Of a DNA stretch of 5,301 nucleotides, positions 1 through 5,261 are shown piece by piece. The notes below the pieces were generated by a model. That model was not told where the DNA came from and ran no database searches. It saw only the letters and a list, made by a program, of their open reading frames with translations. This DNA comes from COE1 sp963596435. Its GTDB lineage: Bacteria > Bacillota > Clostridia > Lachnospirales > Lachnospiraceae. The DNA lies in assembly GCA_963596435.1 (NCBI GenBank), contig CAVBMG010000178.1, positions 1-5,301 on the forward strand. The letters are read 5' to 3'. Positions within the stretch are counted from its first letter, which is position 1, and each line of letters starts with the position of its first letter. Position numbers and translations under genes: made by a program.

Positions 1-105
1 GCCAAAGTACCATCTCAGGAACTGAGTGATTACCTCGTAAAAGAATTGACTAAAAGTAAACGTCAAATCCTGCGCCTACCTTTAAATTTAACGCCACCTT
101 TATGA
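1..105 (+). pseudogene. 3' part of an unknown gene truncated by the IS66 element
   Basis: Reading from base 1, one plus-strand frame stays open until TGA at 103-105; the other two plus frames stop within about 30 bases. The host-side part reads AKVPSQELSDYLVKELTK, a hydrophilic, helix-like stretch rich in Lys and Glu, then crosses into the left IS66 repeat at base 56 and picks up an element-encoded tail (SKRQILRLPLNLTPPL). If real, it is the end of a gene whose own C-terminus was replaced by IS-derived residues. Its stop directly abuts the tnpC stop (100-102) on the other strand, so the two would converge. The start lies outside the window and I do not recognise the family. The minus strand also has an open frame over 1-55, so coding here is only likely, not certain. 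Confidence 0.3.
56..77 (+). repeat. IS66 terminal inverted repeat, tnpC-side end
   Basis: Twenty-two bases beginning GTAAACGTCAAATCCTGC match exactly, in inverted orientation, bases 2808-2829. This is the transposase binding and cleavage end beyond the tnpC stop codon, 22 bases from the end of that gene. A looser match (TGA-TAAA) continues outwards for several bases on both sides. Confidence 0.93.
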
Positions 106-1728
106 GCGGCGTGGTTTTCGGCATTCCTCGGGGAGTTTCTCTGCCCAGGGCATCAGCTGATCCAGTTGTTCCGGATCTATATTTCCTTTTTCGTCACAAT
201 ACTTCGGCAGCTCTGTGAGGATATGCCTGAAGTAGTAGTACGGGCGCAGATTGTTCAGCTTTGCTGTTTCCGAAATACTGTAAACAAGAGCGCTGGCTCC
301 AGCTCCCTTTGCTGTGTTATGAAACATCCAGTTCTTCTTGCCGATACAGAAAGTTCGGATAGCCCGCTCAGAAGCGGAGTTATCGATCGGGATATCCCCA
401 TCGGTCAGAAATACTTTTAAATATTTTTCCTGATGGATGACGTAATTTAGTCCCTGCCCGGTCTTGGATTTCGGAGGTACCGTGCACTCCGCAACCTGTT
501 GTTTTGCCCACGCAAAAAAGTCCTCAACCAGCGGTTTTATCCTTGTCTGCCGCTGCGTAAGGCGATCCGGTGCAGGAAATTCTTTTAGTTCGGTATCGAT
601 CCGGTAGAATTCCGCAATCTTTTGTAATGCTTGGTATGCCACGGATTTTTTTACTGCCTGGGGATCTTTTTTATCCGCTGCCTTTACGGCATCTGCAAAG
701 GACCTTCTTGCATGTGCCCAACAGTTTGCGTTTGTCACTCCAGGCAGTTTCTTATCCAGCAGATGATACTGCTCCAGGCTGTCCGTGACCAGAACTCCTT
801 TGTAGTTCCTGTAAAACTCCAGTGGTTTTTCATGATCCCTGCCTTTCTGGTATTCGTAGATCACCACAGGGCGTTCCTTATAGAACTCTCCGGAACGATG
901 TACCCACATGTAACATTTACTGTTTGGGCGGTCACTGTCACTGATTACCTGTGTTGGTGTTTCGTCCGACTGTGTCACCGGCAGGGACAGCATCTCCTGC
1001 TTCATGCGTTCCACAAGCGGTGCAAAATATTTCTCAGCACACCGGATGATCCAGTTCGACATGGTCTGTCTGGAAATATTTACACCATTCCGCTGAAACT
1101 CCTGCTCGACCCTGTGCAATGCAGAGGAATTCACATACTTTACATTCAGAATGGAAGCAAGCAGGGATGGAGTAACGATGCTTCCCCGTAGAAGATCCTT
1201 TGGACGCTTTCCACGTAAGAACTCGTCCTGATGATCTCCGTCAGTCCCGACATAGACTTCTACGGTATGGACTTCCACCGTCCAGGATTCCGGTTCATGA
1301 CGCAGTCTTTTGTAGGTTTCATCCTTCATTCTGCGCCAGTTGCCTGCTCCATAAAACGCATCCAGCTCTTCTGTGGATACATGATAAGGAGGAAGGACTT
1401 CTTCCGGGAAATCTTTCAGATCCATTTCTCGTTGTCCTTTTTTCTTACGGTTATGGCGGGAAGGAAGCACTTCTTCCGCAGCAGGCTCCGAGGCAGACAG
1501 ATCACAGCAGCTTTCTGCCTCATCAAAGAAGGACAACTGGCCATCTATGGAATTCAGTGTTTCTGTGCGCTTTCCAAAACGATAGCTGTTCGCTATGCGC
1601 ACCTGTTCGATCAGCCGCTCGATGTTCTCATTTAAGGCATCCAGCTGCCCCTGCATCATAAGAACGATGGTGATCAATTCCTCCCTGCTGCAGTTATTCA
1701 GTTCTTCCGGTGTATGTCTGTCTGTCAT
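100..1728 (-). CDS. tnpC: IS66 family transposase TnpC (DDE catalytic subunit)
   Basis: This 542-residue protein is the catalytic transposase of the IS66 element, acting on the terminal repeats in the cytoplasm. Residues about 22-57 form the leucine-zipper-like N-terminal helix ending in the family motif SYRFGKRTE. The RNase H-like core has D255 (in QSDETPTQ), D316 (in VTDSLEQY) and E454 (in DNSASERAIR) as the catalytic triad, with the CWAHARRSF motif at 336-344 and a helical insertion between D316 and E454. The C-terminal IS66 segment follows from about residue 485. Oddly, the region that normally carries a CxxC zinc finger (about 105-165) contains no cysteine. The start is set by AAGGAG at 1737-1742, eight bases before the ATG. 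Unlike tnpA and tnpB it stands off from its neighbour and probably has its own promoter. The length is normal and no frameshift is seen. Confidence 0.96.
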   Translation of the reverse strand: MTDRHTPEELNNCSREELITIVLMMQGQLDALNENIERLIEQVRIANSYRFGKRTETLNSIDGQLSFFDEAESCCDLSASEPAAEEVLPSRHNRKKKGQREMDLKDFPEEVLPPYHVSTEELDAFYGAGNWRRMKDETYKRLRHEPESWTVEVHTVEVYVGTDGDHQDEFLRGKRPKDLLRGSIVTPSLLASILNVKYVNSSALHRVEQEFQRNGVNISRQTMSNWIIRCAEKYFAPLVERMKQEMLSLPVTQSDETPTQVISDSDRPNSKCYMWVHRSGEFYKERPVVIYEYQKGRDHEKPLEFYRNYKGVLVTDSLEQYHLLDKKLPGVTNANCWAHARRSFADAVKAADKKDPQAVKKSVAYQALQKIAEFYRIDTELKEFPAPDRLTQRQTRIKPLVEDFFAWAKQQVAECTVPPKSKTGQGLNYVIHQEKYLKVFLTDGDIPIDNSASERAIRTFCIGKKNWMFHNTAKGAGASALVYSISETAKLNNLRPYYYFRHILTELPKYCDEKGNIDPEQLDQLMPWAEKLPEECRKPRRS

Positions 1729-1742
1729 CGTCCTTGCTCCTT

Positions 1743-2001
1743 AAACTGTTTTCATTATACCAGAAAGCACAAAGAATTGCGAATCGGCAGCCATGCGGAT
1801 TCCGTCATTCTGCCTATGCCTGTATGGCGGTGTGATGGTCATAGAACTGAGGAAGTATAAAGTTTTCAAGGTGCTGAAAATTTCATCCAGATTCGCTTGT
1901 GAATACGTTACAGGCCATCCAAAAGTGCCCGGGCAGGCATTGACACCGGGAAGGAATCTGCCCTGATAACAGGCATAAAAAATCTACGTTTTGCACAAAA
2001 A
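1743..2001 (-). other. Long tnpB-tnpC intergenic region with a start-less open frame
   Basis: About 260 bases separate tnpB from tnpC, more than the short spacing usual in this family. One minus-strand frame is open from just after TAG at 1984-1986 to TAA at 1741-1743, 80 codons, including segments such as GVNACPGTFGWPVTYSQANL. Its only in-frame ATG is at 1840-1842, giving 33 residues with no visible ribosome binding site; its stop overlaps the tnpC ribosome binding site. The segment also holds GC-rich inverted repeats (GCCCGGGC at 1927-1934; an imperfect hairpin at 1959-1975). It could be a decayed or unrecognised small gene, or a regulatory spacer; I cannot decide. Confidence 0.4.
1754..1783 (-). 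promoter_or_regulatory. Candidate promoter for tnpC
   Basis: On the minus strand a perfect extended -10, TGGTATAAT (TATAAT at 1754-1759), lies about 25 bases before the tnpC start. A weak -35, TTCGCA (1778-1783), is 18 bases upstream. An extended TG motif can compensate for a poor -35. This would let tnpC be transcribed apart from tnpA and tnpB. The call is by motif only. Confidence 0.55.
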
Positions 2002-2358
2002 TCAGGTGGGCTTTCGAGGTGTTACTTCCCTGACTTTTGGGTTCAGGGGATTCAGCCCCATCATAAGATAACGGAACTGTTCCTCTGTAAGGTCTGCAGC
2101 CTCTTCGCTGGTTCTCGGCCAGGACAGGGAACCTGCTTCCAGCCGTTTGTAGAGCTGAAGAAAACCGTCTCCCATCCATAGAAGTCCCTTGATGCGGTCG
2201 GATCGTCTGCCACAGAACAGGAATAAAGTTCCCTTTTCAAAAGGATTCTGCTGGTATCTGTCTCCGATGATCATGGACAGCCCATCGATCCCTTTGCGCA
2301 GATCCACATATCCGCAGGCAATCACGACTCTGCGGATACCGGCAACATCTTCAAGCAT
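2002..2358 (-). CDS. tnpB: IS66 family accessory protein TnpB (Orf2)
   Basis: This 118-residue protein is the IS66 Orf2/TnpB accessory factor, needed with TnpA and TnpC for transposition in the elements that have been studied; its biochemical role is not well defined. It is unrelated to the RNA-guided TnpB of IS200/IS605. Family hallmarks are CGYVDLRKGIDGL at 15-27, LFLFCGRRSDRIKGLLW at 45-61, YKRLE at 70-74 and WPR at 80-82. The length is typical. The ATG at 2356-2358 lies six bases after AGGAGG (2365-2370) and overlaps the tnpA end by eight bases (ATGCTTGA), so translation of the two is probably coupled. The C-terminus is complete. Confidence 0.96.
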   Translation of the reverse strand: MLEDVAGIRRVVIACGYVDLRKGIDGLSMIIGDRYQQNPFEKGTLFLFCGRRSDRIKGLLWMGDGFLQLYKRLEAGSLSWPRTSEEAADLTEEQFRYLMMGLNPLNPKVREVTPRKPT

Positions 2359-2731
2359 GAAGCACCTCCTGCAACAGCCTGCAAAGCAGGGACTCTGAAA
2401 TATCGTTTGATAATTCCAGCGTCAGGCGGCCTGATCTGATCACTGCAACCGGAGTCATTGCTGCCGGGACAGCGGGCACCGGTGCTGTGTCCAGAGCAGT
2501 TTTTACTGGGATTTCTACAAAAGAGAGGGCAGACGGGTTGGTGACTTCCTGGAGCCCCTCCTGTTCACAGACTTCCCGGCGGATCTTTCGGAGCCAGTAA
2601 TAGTAAGATTTTTCAGAAATATCGTTTTCAGCAAGCCACTGCTTTGCCGTAGTGCCTGCTGGTCTGTCCTGGCACTGTCGAATAATGTTTATCCAGTTCG
2701 ACCTGCGGACAGTGTGAGTTAATTGATCCAT
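2351..2731 (-). CDS. tnpA: IS66 family accessory protein TnpA (Orf1), HTH-like
   Basis: This 126-residue protein is the IS66 Orf1/TnpA component, a small DNA-binding protein thought to help TnpC act on the element's ends. A helix-turn-helix of the IS3/IS66 OrfA type covers about residues 12-50, with the recognisable TTAKQWLAENDISEKSYYYW core at 27-46. A proline- and alanine-rich linker (about 80-95) leads to a short C-terminal segment (IRSGRLTLELSNDIS) typical of the family. The start is supported by AGGAGG at 2741-2746, nine bases before the ATG. It is the first gene of the element and its stop lies inside the tnpB start region. Nothing suggests truncation. Confidence 0.94.
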   Translation of the reverse strand: MDQLTHTVRRSNWINIIRQCQDRPAGTTAKQWLAENDISEKSYYYWLRKIRREVCEQEGLQEVTNPSALSFVEIPVKTALDTAPVPAVPAAMTPVAVIRSGRLTLELSNDISESLLCRLLQEVLHA

Positions 2732-2748
2732 GCGCTTTAGCCTCCTCT

Positions 2749-2767
2749 AAAAAACTAATAGTTTTTT
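2749..2767 (-). promoter_or_regulatory. AT-rich palindrome in the tnpA leader
   Basis: A 9-bp inverted repeat with a one-base centre (AAAAAACTA / TAGTTTTTT) ends two bases before the tnpA ribosome binding site region. In RNA it would form a weak A-U hairpin followed closely by AGAGGAGG. It might reduce tnpA expression from transcripts entering the element from outside, a common IS strategy, or be a protein site. Function is inferred only from position. Confidence 0.4.
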
Positions 2768-2800
2768 CGTGTCATTTAGAGTGTGGCACAACAAGATCAA

Positions 2801-2839
2801 TTAGCCAAGGCGCAGGATTTGACGTTTACCTTTAATCAT
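2801..2839 (-). pseudogene. Start of an unknown gene cut by the IS66 right end
   Basis: On the minus strand an ATG at 2837-2839 is preceded, nine bases upstream, by a good ribosome binding site (AAGGGAG). Only about three codons (M-I-K) precede the IS66 repeat; the frame then runs into the element and stops at TAA 2801-2803 after 12 codons (MIKGKRQILRLG). This looks like the first codons of a host or plasmid gene severed by the insertion. The rest of that gene is not found at the left junction, in line with the missing target duplication. The gene cannot be identified from three codons. Confidence 0.3.
2808..2829 (-). repeat. IS66 terminal inverted repeat, tnpA-side end
   Basis: The exact reverse complement of bases 56-77, 22 of 22 matching, placed 76 bases upstream of the tnpA start. 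It marks the outer end of the element next to the 2830-2942 segment. The space between it and tnpA would hold the tnpA promoter, but no convincing -35/-10 pair was found there. Confidence 0.93.
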
Positions 2840-2864
2840 GATTATATTCTCCCTTCTTTGGTTG

Positions 2865-2903
2865 TAATAAAATAGCACCTAGTAGTTTGCCTACGTGGGT
2901 GCT
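2865..2903 (-). terminator. Hairpin with U-rich tail, possible terminator or leader attenuator
   Basis: Minus-strand RNA would pair AGCACC (2898-2903) with GGTGCT (2874-2879), and GTAG (2891-2894) with CTAC (2882-2885), around a five-base loop, with a small internal loop between the two helices. ATTTTATT follows directly. It could end transcripts of the IS1634-like element. Because a ribosome binding site and ATG follow within about 35 bases, and a TATAAC box (2918-2923) lies just upstream, it could instead be a leader structure of the severed gene. Confidence 0.45.
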
Positions 2904-2984
2904 TGGGTTGCGTTTTGGTTATATTTGATGCATGTTACATTTGTTTTAGTGTGAACTTCCAGAGATTTTACAACTAAATCTGGA

Positions 2985-3236
2985 TTATATCCACTCATCA
3001 GCATTCTGAATCAGATCCAGGATCTCATCCAACGAGCGCCCACTTTCACTATATGCATCATACAATGCCTCTTTTATTCTGTCAATTCTCCGCTCAGGAT
3101 ATCGCTCGTCTAGTAATGCAGAAAGCTCATCTGCAACTGTATTGTATTCCTTATGTTTTTTGGCAACTTTTTCCTGAAGCTTTTCTATTTTCCTGTCCAA
3201 AGCTTCAAAATTCCTCTTTGACTGCTTCTGTTCCAT
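2985..3236 (-). CDS. Small coiled-coil protein, second of a pair behind the transposase
   Basis: This 83-residue protein has no family I can name with confidence. Residues about 8-45 form a charged helix (ALDRKIEKLQEKVAKKHKEY) with coiled-coil spacing, followed by a second helical region and the ending SLDEILDLIQNADEWI. No signal peptide or membrane segment is visible. It shares layout with the upstream small protein: KIEK at 16-19, EY at 30-31, EL at 37-38 and EILxxIQ at 71-77. I chose the ATG at 3234-3236 because GGGAAGG lies nine bases upstream; in-frame ATGs at 3261-3263 and 3258-3260 lack such a site. It starts 31 bases after the previous stop and is probably co-transcribed. A weak hairpin (2959-2983) follows the stop. 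Confidence 0.7.
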   Translation of the reverse strand: MEQKQSKRNFEALDRKIEKLQEKVAKKHKEYNTVADELSALLDERYPERRIDRIKEALYDAYSESGRSLDEILDLIQNADEWI

Positions 3237-3267
3237 GTCACGCACCCTTCCCGTTATCATCATCCGT

Positions 3268-3480
3268 TTATTCTTGGATAAAACGAAGTATCTCTTCATA
3301 GCTTTTTGTGCTCACTGAAATAGCCTTTAAAATTTCCTCATTCTGTATTGCCTTTTTCTTTTTGTGCAGGTCCTCCAATTCTGCCGTCAGGCGATCATAC
3401 TGCTCACGATTTCGACTGATTGCCTTCTCAGTCTTTTCTATTTTCTGTTCGAGTGTTTCTTTGTTTATATTCCTTGCCAT
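3268..3480 (-). CDS. Small coiled-coil protein coupled to the transposase gene
   Basis: This 70-residue protein begins at the ATG 3478-3480, which overlaps the transposase stop as TGATG; AGGGGG seven bases upstream supports it. A GTG one codon earlier is possible but less likely. Residues about 8-48 are a long charged helix with coiled-coil periodicity (KIEKTEKAISRNREQYDRL), then a short C-terminal unit ending EEILRFIQE. This general form, a helical hairpin followed by EIxxxIxxxxxxxEEIxxFI, recalls the DUF4315 proteins of Firmicute conjugative elements, but the resemblance is by eye only. The tight coupling implies it is made with the transposase, so a role as partner, stabiliser or inhibitor is plausible but unproven. 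It is cytoplasmic by composition. Confidence 0.75.
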   Translation of the reverse strand: MARNINKETLEQKIEKTEKAISRNREQYDRLTAELEDLHKKKKAIQNEEILKAISVSTKSYEEILRFIQE

Positions 3481-5174
3481 CACTTTGCCCCCTGCAATAT
3501 TTTACTGATATCTTCCGCATGGTATCTTGCCTGATTACCGTCCATACCAAAGGCACTTAAAATTACTTTCTGCGTTTTAGTTACAGCATGATCCAGCCGG
3601 TATACTTTATCCAACTGTCGTGTCATCTCAATCTTTTCAAGTTCTCGAATTGCTGCCGGAACAGTAAGATAATTAGGCTTTTTATCCATTTCCTTTGACT
3701 TGTTTTTTAGTGCTGTATATATACGACACCGGATGATCAGAGCAAGAAAACCAATAAATATCTTATTTGATGCCGATTCCTCTGACGCCACCCTCAGGCA
3801 GTGGTTTCCGAGATAAGATTTGTCTGCACGGAACACTTTTTCCGATACATCCCTGCTTTTGTAAAGATTTATCGCATCCTTTGCATCCATCTTTTCTGAC
3901 GAAATAATGGCAAAATATCCACAAAGCTCCAACTCATCCCGTATCACCGGGAGATTTGGCTCCCCATATACAAAATGTCCATTTTCTTTATTGTAATGCA
4001 TATGAAAATATTTATGAAATGCCGATCCGAATTCCTGTTCCTTATCTTTATGTTTATCCATAAATCTTTGCATTTCCTGGATTTTTTCTTCAAGTCGTGC
4101 ACGTTCGCCAACTGCCTTGGCAGCACTATAATAAATATGCACATAACGTTTTTTGGTATCACCGGCATATACAAAAGTGTGTACTGTTTTTCCGTACACT
4201 TCAAATTCCTCGATCCGGTTTCCCCAGTCATTTTCAAAGGTGCCTTTCTGTTTTCTTATCTGGTCACTTATGAACTCCTTTATCCCTTTTACCATAATAA
4301 TAAAGGAAAATCCGTTGCTGTCCATGTACCGCAGATTTTCTTTGCTGAAATATCCTCGATCCAGAATGAATCCGATATTTTTGTAGCCGTACCCTTTCAC
4401 CTTGTCAATCATAAATTCCAGTTGGGATACATCATTGATACTTCCGGGATATTTTTCATACATGAGCGGCTCACTATTGTTCACATCATACCCGACCGCA
4501 TAATTAAAAATCGGAAGTCCTGCATCTACCTTTGCAGCCCCATACTCTAACATATCTATATCACCAGCCTGGCAATTCTTATTCGTTGAATCATACGATA
4601 TGTAAATACGTTCACGTCTATTTCTATCCGCATTCCATTGATCCAGAAAATTCTGTCTCTGATTTTCTTTTATTGATCTCAGAAAATCCGAAATGGACGA
4701 ATCACTATAGCATTTCATATCCGGTGTAAAAAGCGGATGATTGTAGGCATAATCCGGATAATATTGTGCTGCATTCCCCTCGGTAATGATAGAGTATGCG
4801 GCAAGGTCAAGCATTAATCCGGCAGCTTTTGCCCCGAATGATTCTTGTAACTTTGTGTCAATTTCCAGAGCCTTTACTGTTTTGTCTATAACCATGTAAG
4901 CACCTGTCTTCAGACAACTGCTTCGATCTGAAGCGGTTGTCTCTTCAGGAGGTTCAACATCTGGAAAATACTTTCTGAAGTTTTCATTCGGTCTCATTTT
5001 AGTCTGATCATCCGCCAGCACTTTTCCGATGGTTACTCTCTTTACATTTGTATACTGTTTGGACGGATCATACTCACGACTATATTCATAGTAAACATAA
5101 CACGCCGTGCCCTTGGTGCGAAACGTAATTTTCCCCTTTACATTCGGTATATCAACAACATAATTCAGATACAT
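3480..5174 (-). CDS. IS1634-like DDE transposase
   Basis: A 564-residue transposase of the IS4 superfamily, IS1634 branch. The RNase H-like core holds D195 (YISYDSTN), D272 (GFILDRGYFS) and E445. The family signature Y-(2)-R-(3)-E-(6)-K is exact: Y438, R441, E445, K452. The flanking features GYFAIIS (419-425) and the post-catalytic helix with FIGFLALIIRCRI (473-485) are also as expected. The N-terminal 1-110 region is the presumed DNA-binding part (YVYYEYSREYDPSKQYTNVKRVTIG). Between D272 and E445 lies a long charged helix (about 355-385). The ATG at 5172-5174 follows GGGGG (5179-5183) by four bases, rather close. No frameshift or stop interrupts it, so it may be active. It overlaps the next gene by one base. 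Confidence 0.93.
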   Translation of the reverse strand: MYLNYVVDIPNVKGKITFRTKGTACYVYYEYSREYDPSKQYTNVKRVTIGKVLADDQTKMRPNENFRKYFPDVEPPEETTASDRSSCLKTGAYMVIDKTVKALEIDTKLQESFGAKAAGLMLDLAAYSIITEGNAAQYYPDYAYNHPLFTPDMKCYSDSSISDFLRSIKENQRQNFLDQWNADRNRRERIYISYDSTNKNCQAGDIDMLEYGAAKVDAGLPIFNYAVGYDVNNSEPLMYEKYPGSINDVSQLEFMIDKVKGYGYKNIGFILDRGYFSKENLRYMDSNGFSFIIMVKGIKEFISDQIRKQKGTFENDWGNRIEEFEVYGKTVHTFVYAGDTKKRYVHIYYSAAKAVGERARLEEKIQEMQRFMDKHKDKEQEFGSAFHKYFHMHYNKENGHFVYGEPNLPVIRDELELCGYFAIISSEKMDAKDAINLYKSRDVSEKVFRADKSYLGNHCLRVASEESASNKIFIGFLALIIRCRIYTALKNKSKEMDKKPNYLTVPAAIRELEKIEMTRQLDKVYRLDHAVTKTQKVILSAFGMDGNQARYHAEDISKILQGAK

Positions 5175-5190
5175 AGAGCCCCCACTTTAA

Positions 5191-5208
5191 TAGTTGTATT
5201 TACGACTA
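5191..5208 (-). promoter_or_regulatory. Imperfect palindrome before the transposase, possible operator
   Basis: TAGTTGTA and TACGACTA face each other around two bases, 7 of 8 positions matching. It lies 17 bases before the transposase start, just downstream of a possible -10 (TATATT, minus strand, 5208-5213) with no good -35. One half-site, TACAACTA, recurs at the other end of the element (2969-2976). It could bind the transposase or a repressor. Confidence 0.4.
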
Positions 5209-5223
5209 AATATAGTTTAACAT

Positions 5224-5261
5224 AAAACCTGCATTTCCGCAATATCAAAATGCAGGTTTTT
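5224..5261. terminator. Strong 13-bp hairpin at the right edge of the IS1634-like element
   Basis: AAAACCTGCATTT (5224-5236) pairs perfectly with AAATGCAGGTTTT (5248-5260) around an 11-base loop. A T-run follows on the plus strand (TTTTT to 5261) and a shorter one (TTTT, then ATGTT) on the minus strand, so it could work in either direction. On the minus strand it would stop transcripts coming from the right from entering the transposase gene. Confidence 0.65.

Larger units (their letters stand above)
56..2829 (-). mobile_element. Complete IS66-family insertion sequence
   Basis: A 2774-bp element with tnpA, tnpB and tnpC in the standard IS66 order, all on the minus strand and all intact. Its ends are a perfect 22-bp inverted repeat starting GTAAACGTCAAATCC; the GTAA start is typical of the family. 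IS66 elements move by a DDE transposase (TnpC) aided by two small proteins, and normally create an 8-bp target duplication. Here the eight bases outside the left end (gactaaaa) and right end (ctttaatc) do not match, so the element has either recombined with another copy or lost one flank. Element boundaries are secure because the repeat match stops sharply on the inner side. Confidence 0.95.
2943..5228 (-). mobile_element. IS1634-like (IS4 superfamily) insertion element with two small extra genes
   Basis: A transposase gene of IS1634 type and two small downstream genes lie between candidate ends. The outermost candidate repeat is GTTTTAGTGTGAACT (2943-2957) against GTTTTATGTTAAACT on the opposite strand (5214-5228), an imperfect gapped match. 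A second shared block, TACAACTA (2969-2976 and, inverted, 5191-5198), lies further in. The ends are therefore approximate. No clean target duplication was found; CATTT occurs just outside the left end and three bases beyond the right end. If the bounds hold, the two small genes are part of the element rather than host genes. Confidence 0.6.

Noticed and set aside
631..1661. Several plus-strand open frames opposite tnpC
   Set aside because: They are antisense to a clear conserved transposase, rich in Cys, His, Phe and Leu as expected for shadow frames, and lack start signals.
1883..2179. 98-codon minus-strand frame overlapping the end of tnpB
   Set aside because: Most of it lies over tnpB in another frame, it has no ribosome binding site, and its composition (Arg, Ser, Pro and Gly rich) is that of an out-of-frame shadow.
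2002..2358. TnpB as an RNA-guided nuclease (IS200/IS605 type)
   Set aside because: Only the name is shared. The protein is 118 residues with IS66 Orf2 motifs and no RuvC-like or zinc-finger region.
2833..2844. Perfect 12-bp palindrome TAATCATGATTA
   Set aside because: It overlaps the ATG of the severed gene and is AT-rich; a site of this kind can arise by chance and nothing else supports an operator.
2830..2984. tRNA, riboswitch or CRISPR content in the segment between the elements
   Set aside because: No cloverleaf, no repeated spacer pattern and no recognisable aptamer; only the single hairpin at 2874-2903 was found.
3975..4550. 191-codon plus-strand open frame opposite the IS1634-like transposase
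   Set aside because: It mirrors the conserved catalytic core on the other strand; its Phe- and Ile-rich residues are a complement effect of a Lys/Glu-rich gene.
2938..5236. CATTT at both edges as a target duplication of the IS1634-like element
   Set aside because: The right copy is offset by three bases from the candidate repeat end and five AT-rich bases are easily matched by chance.
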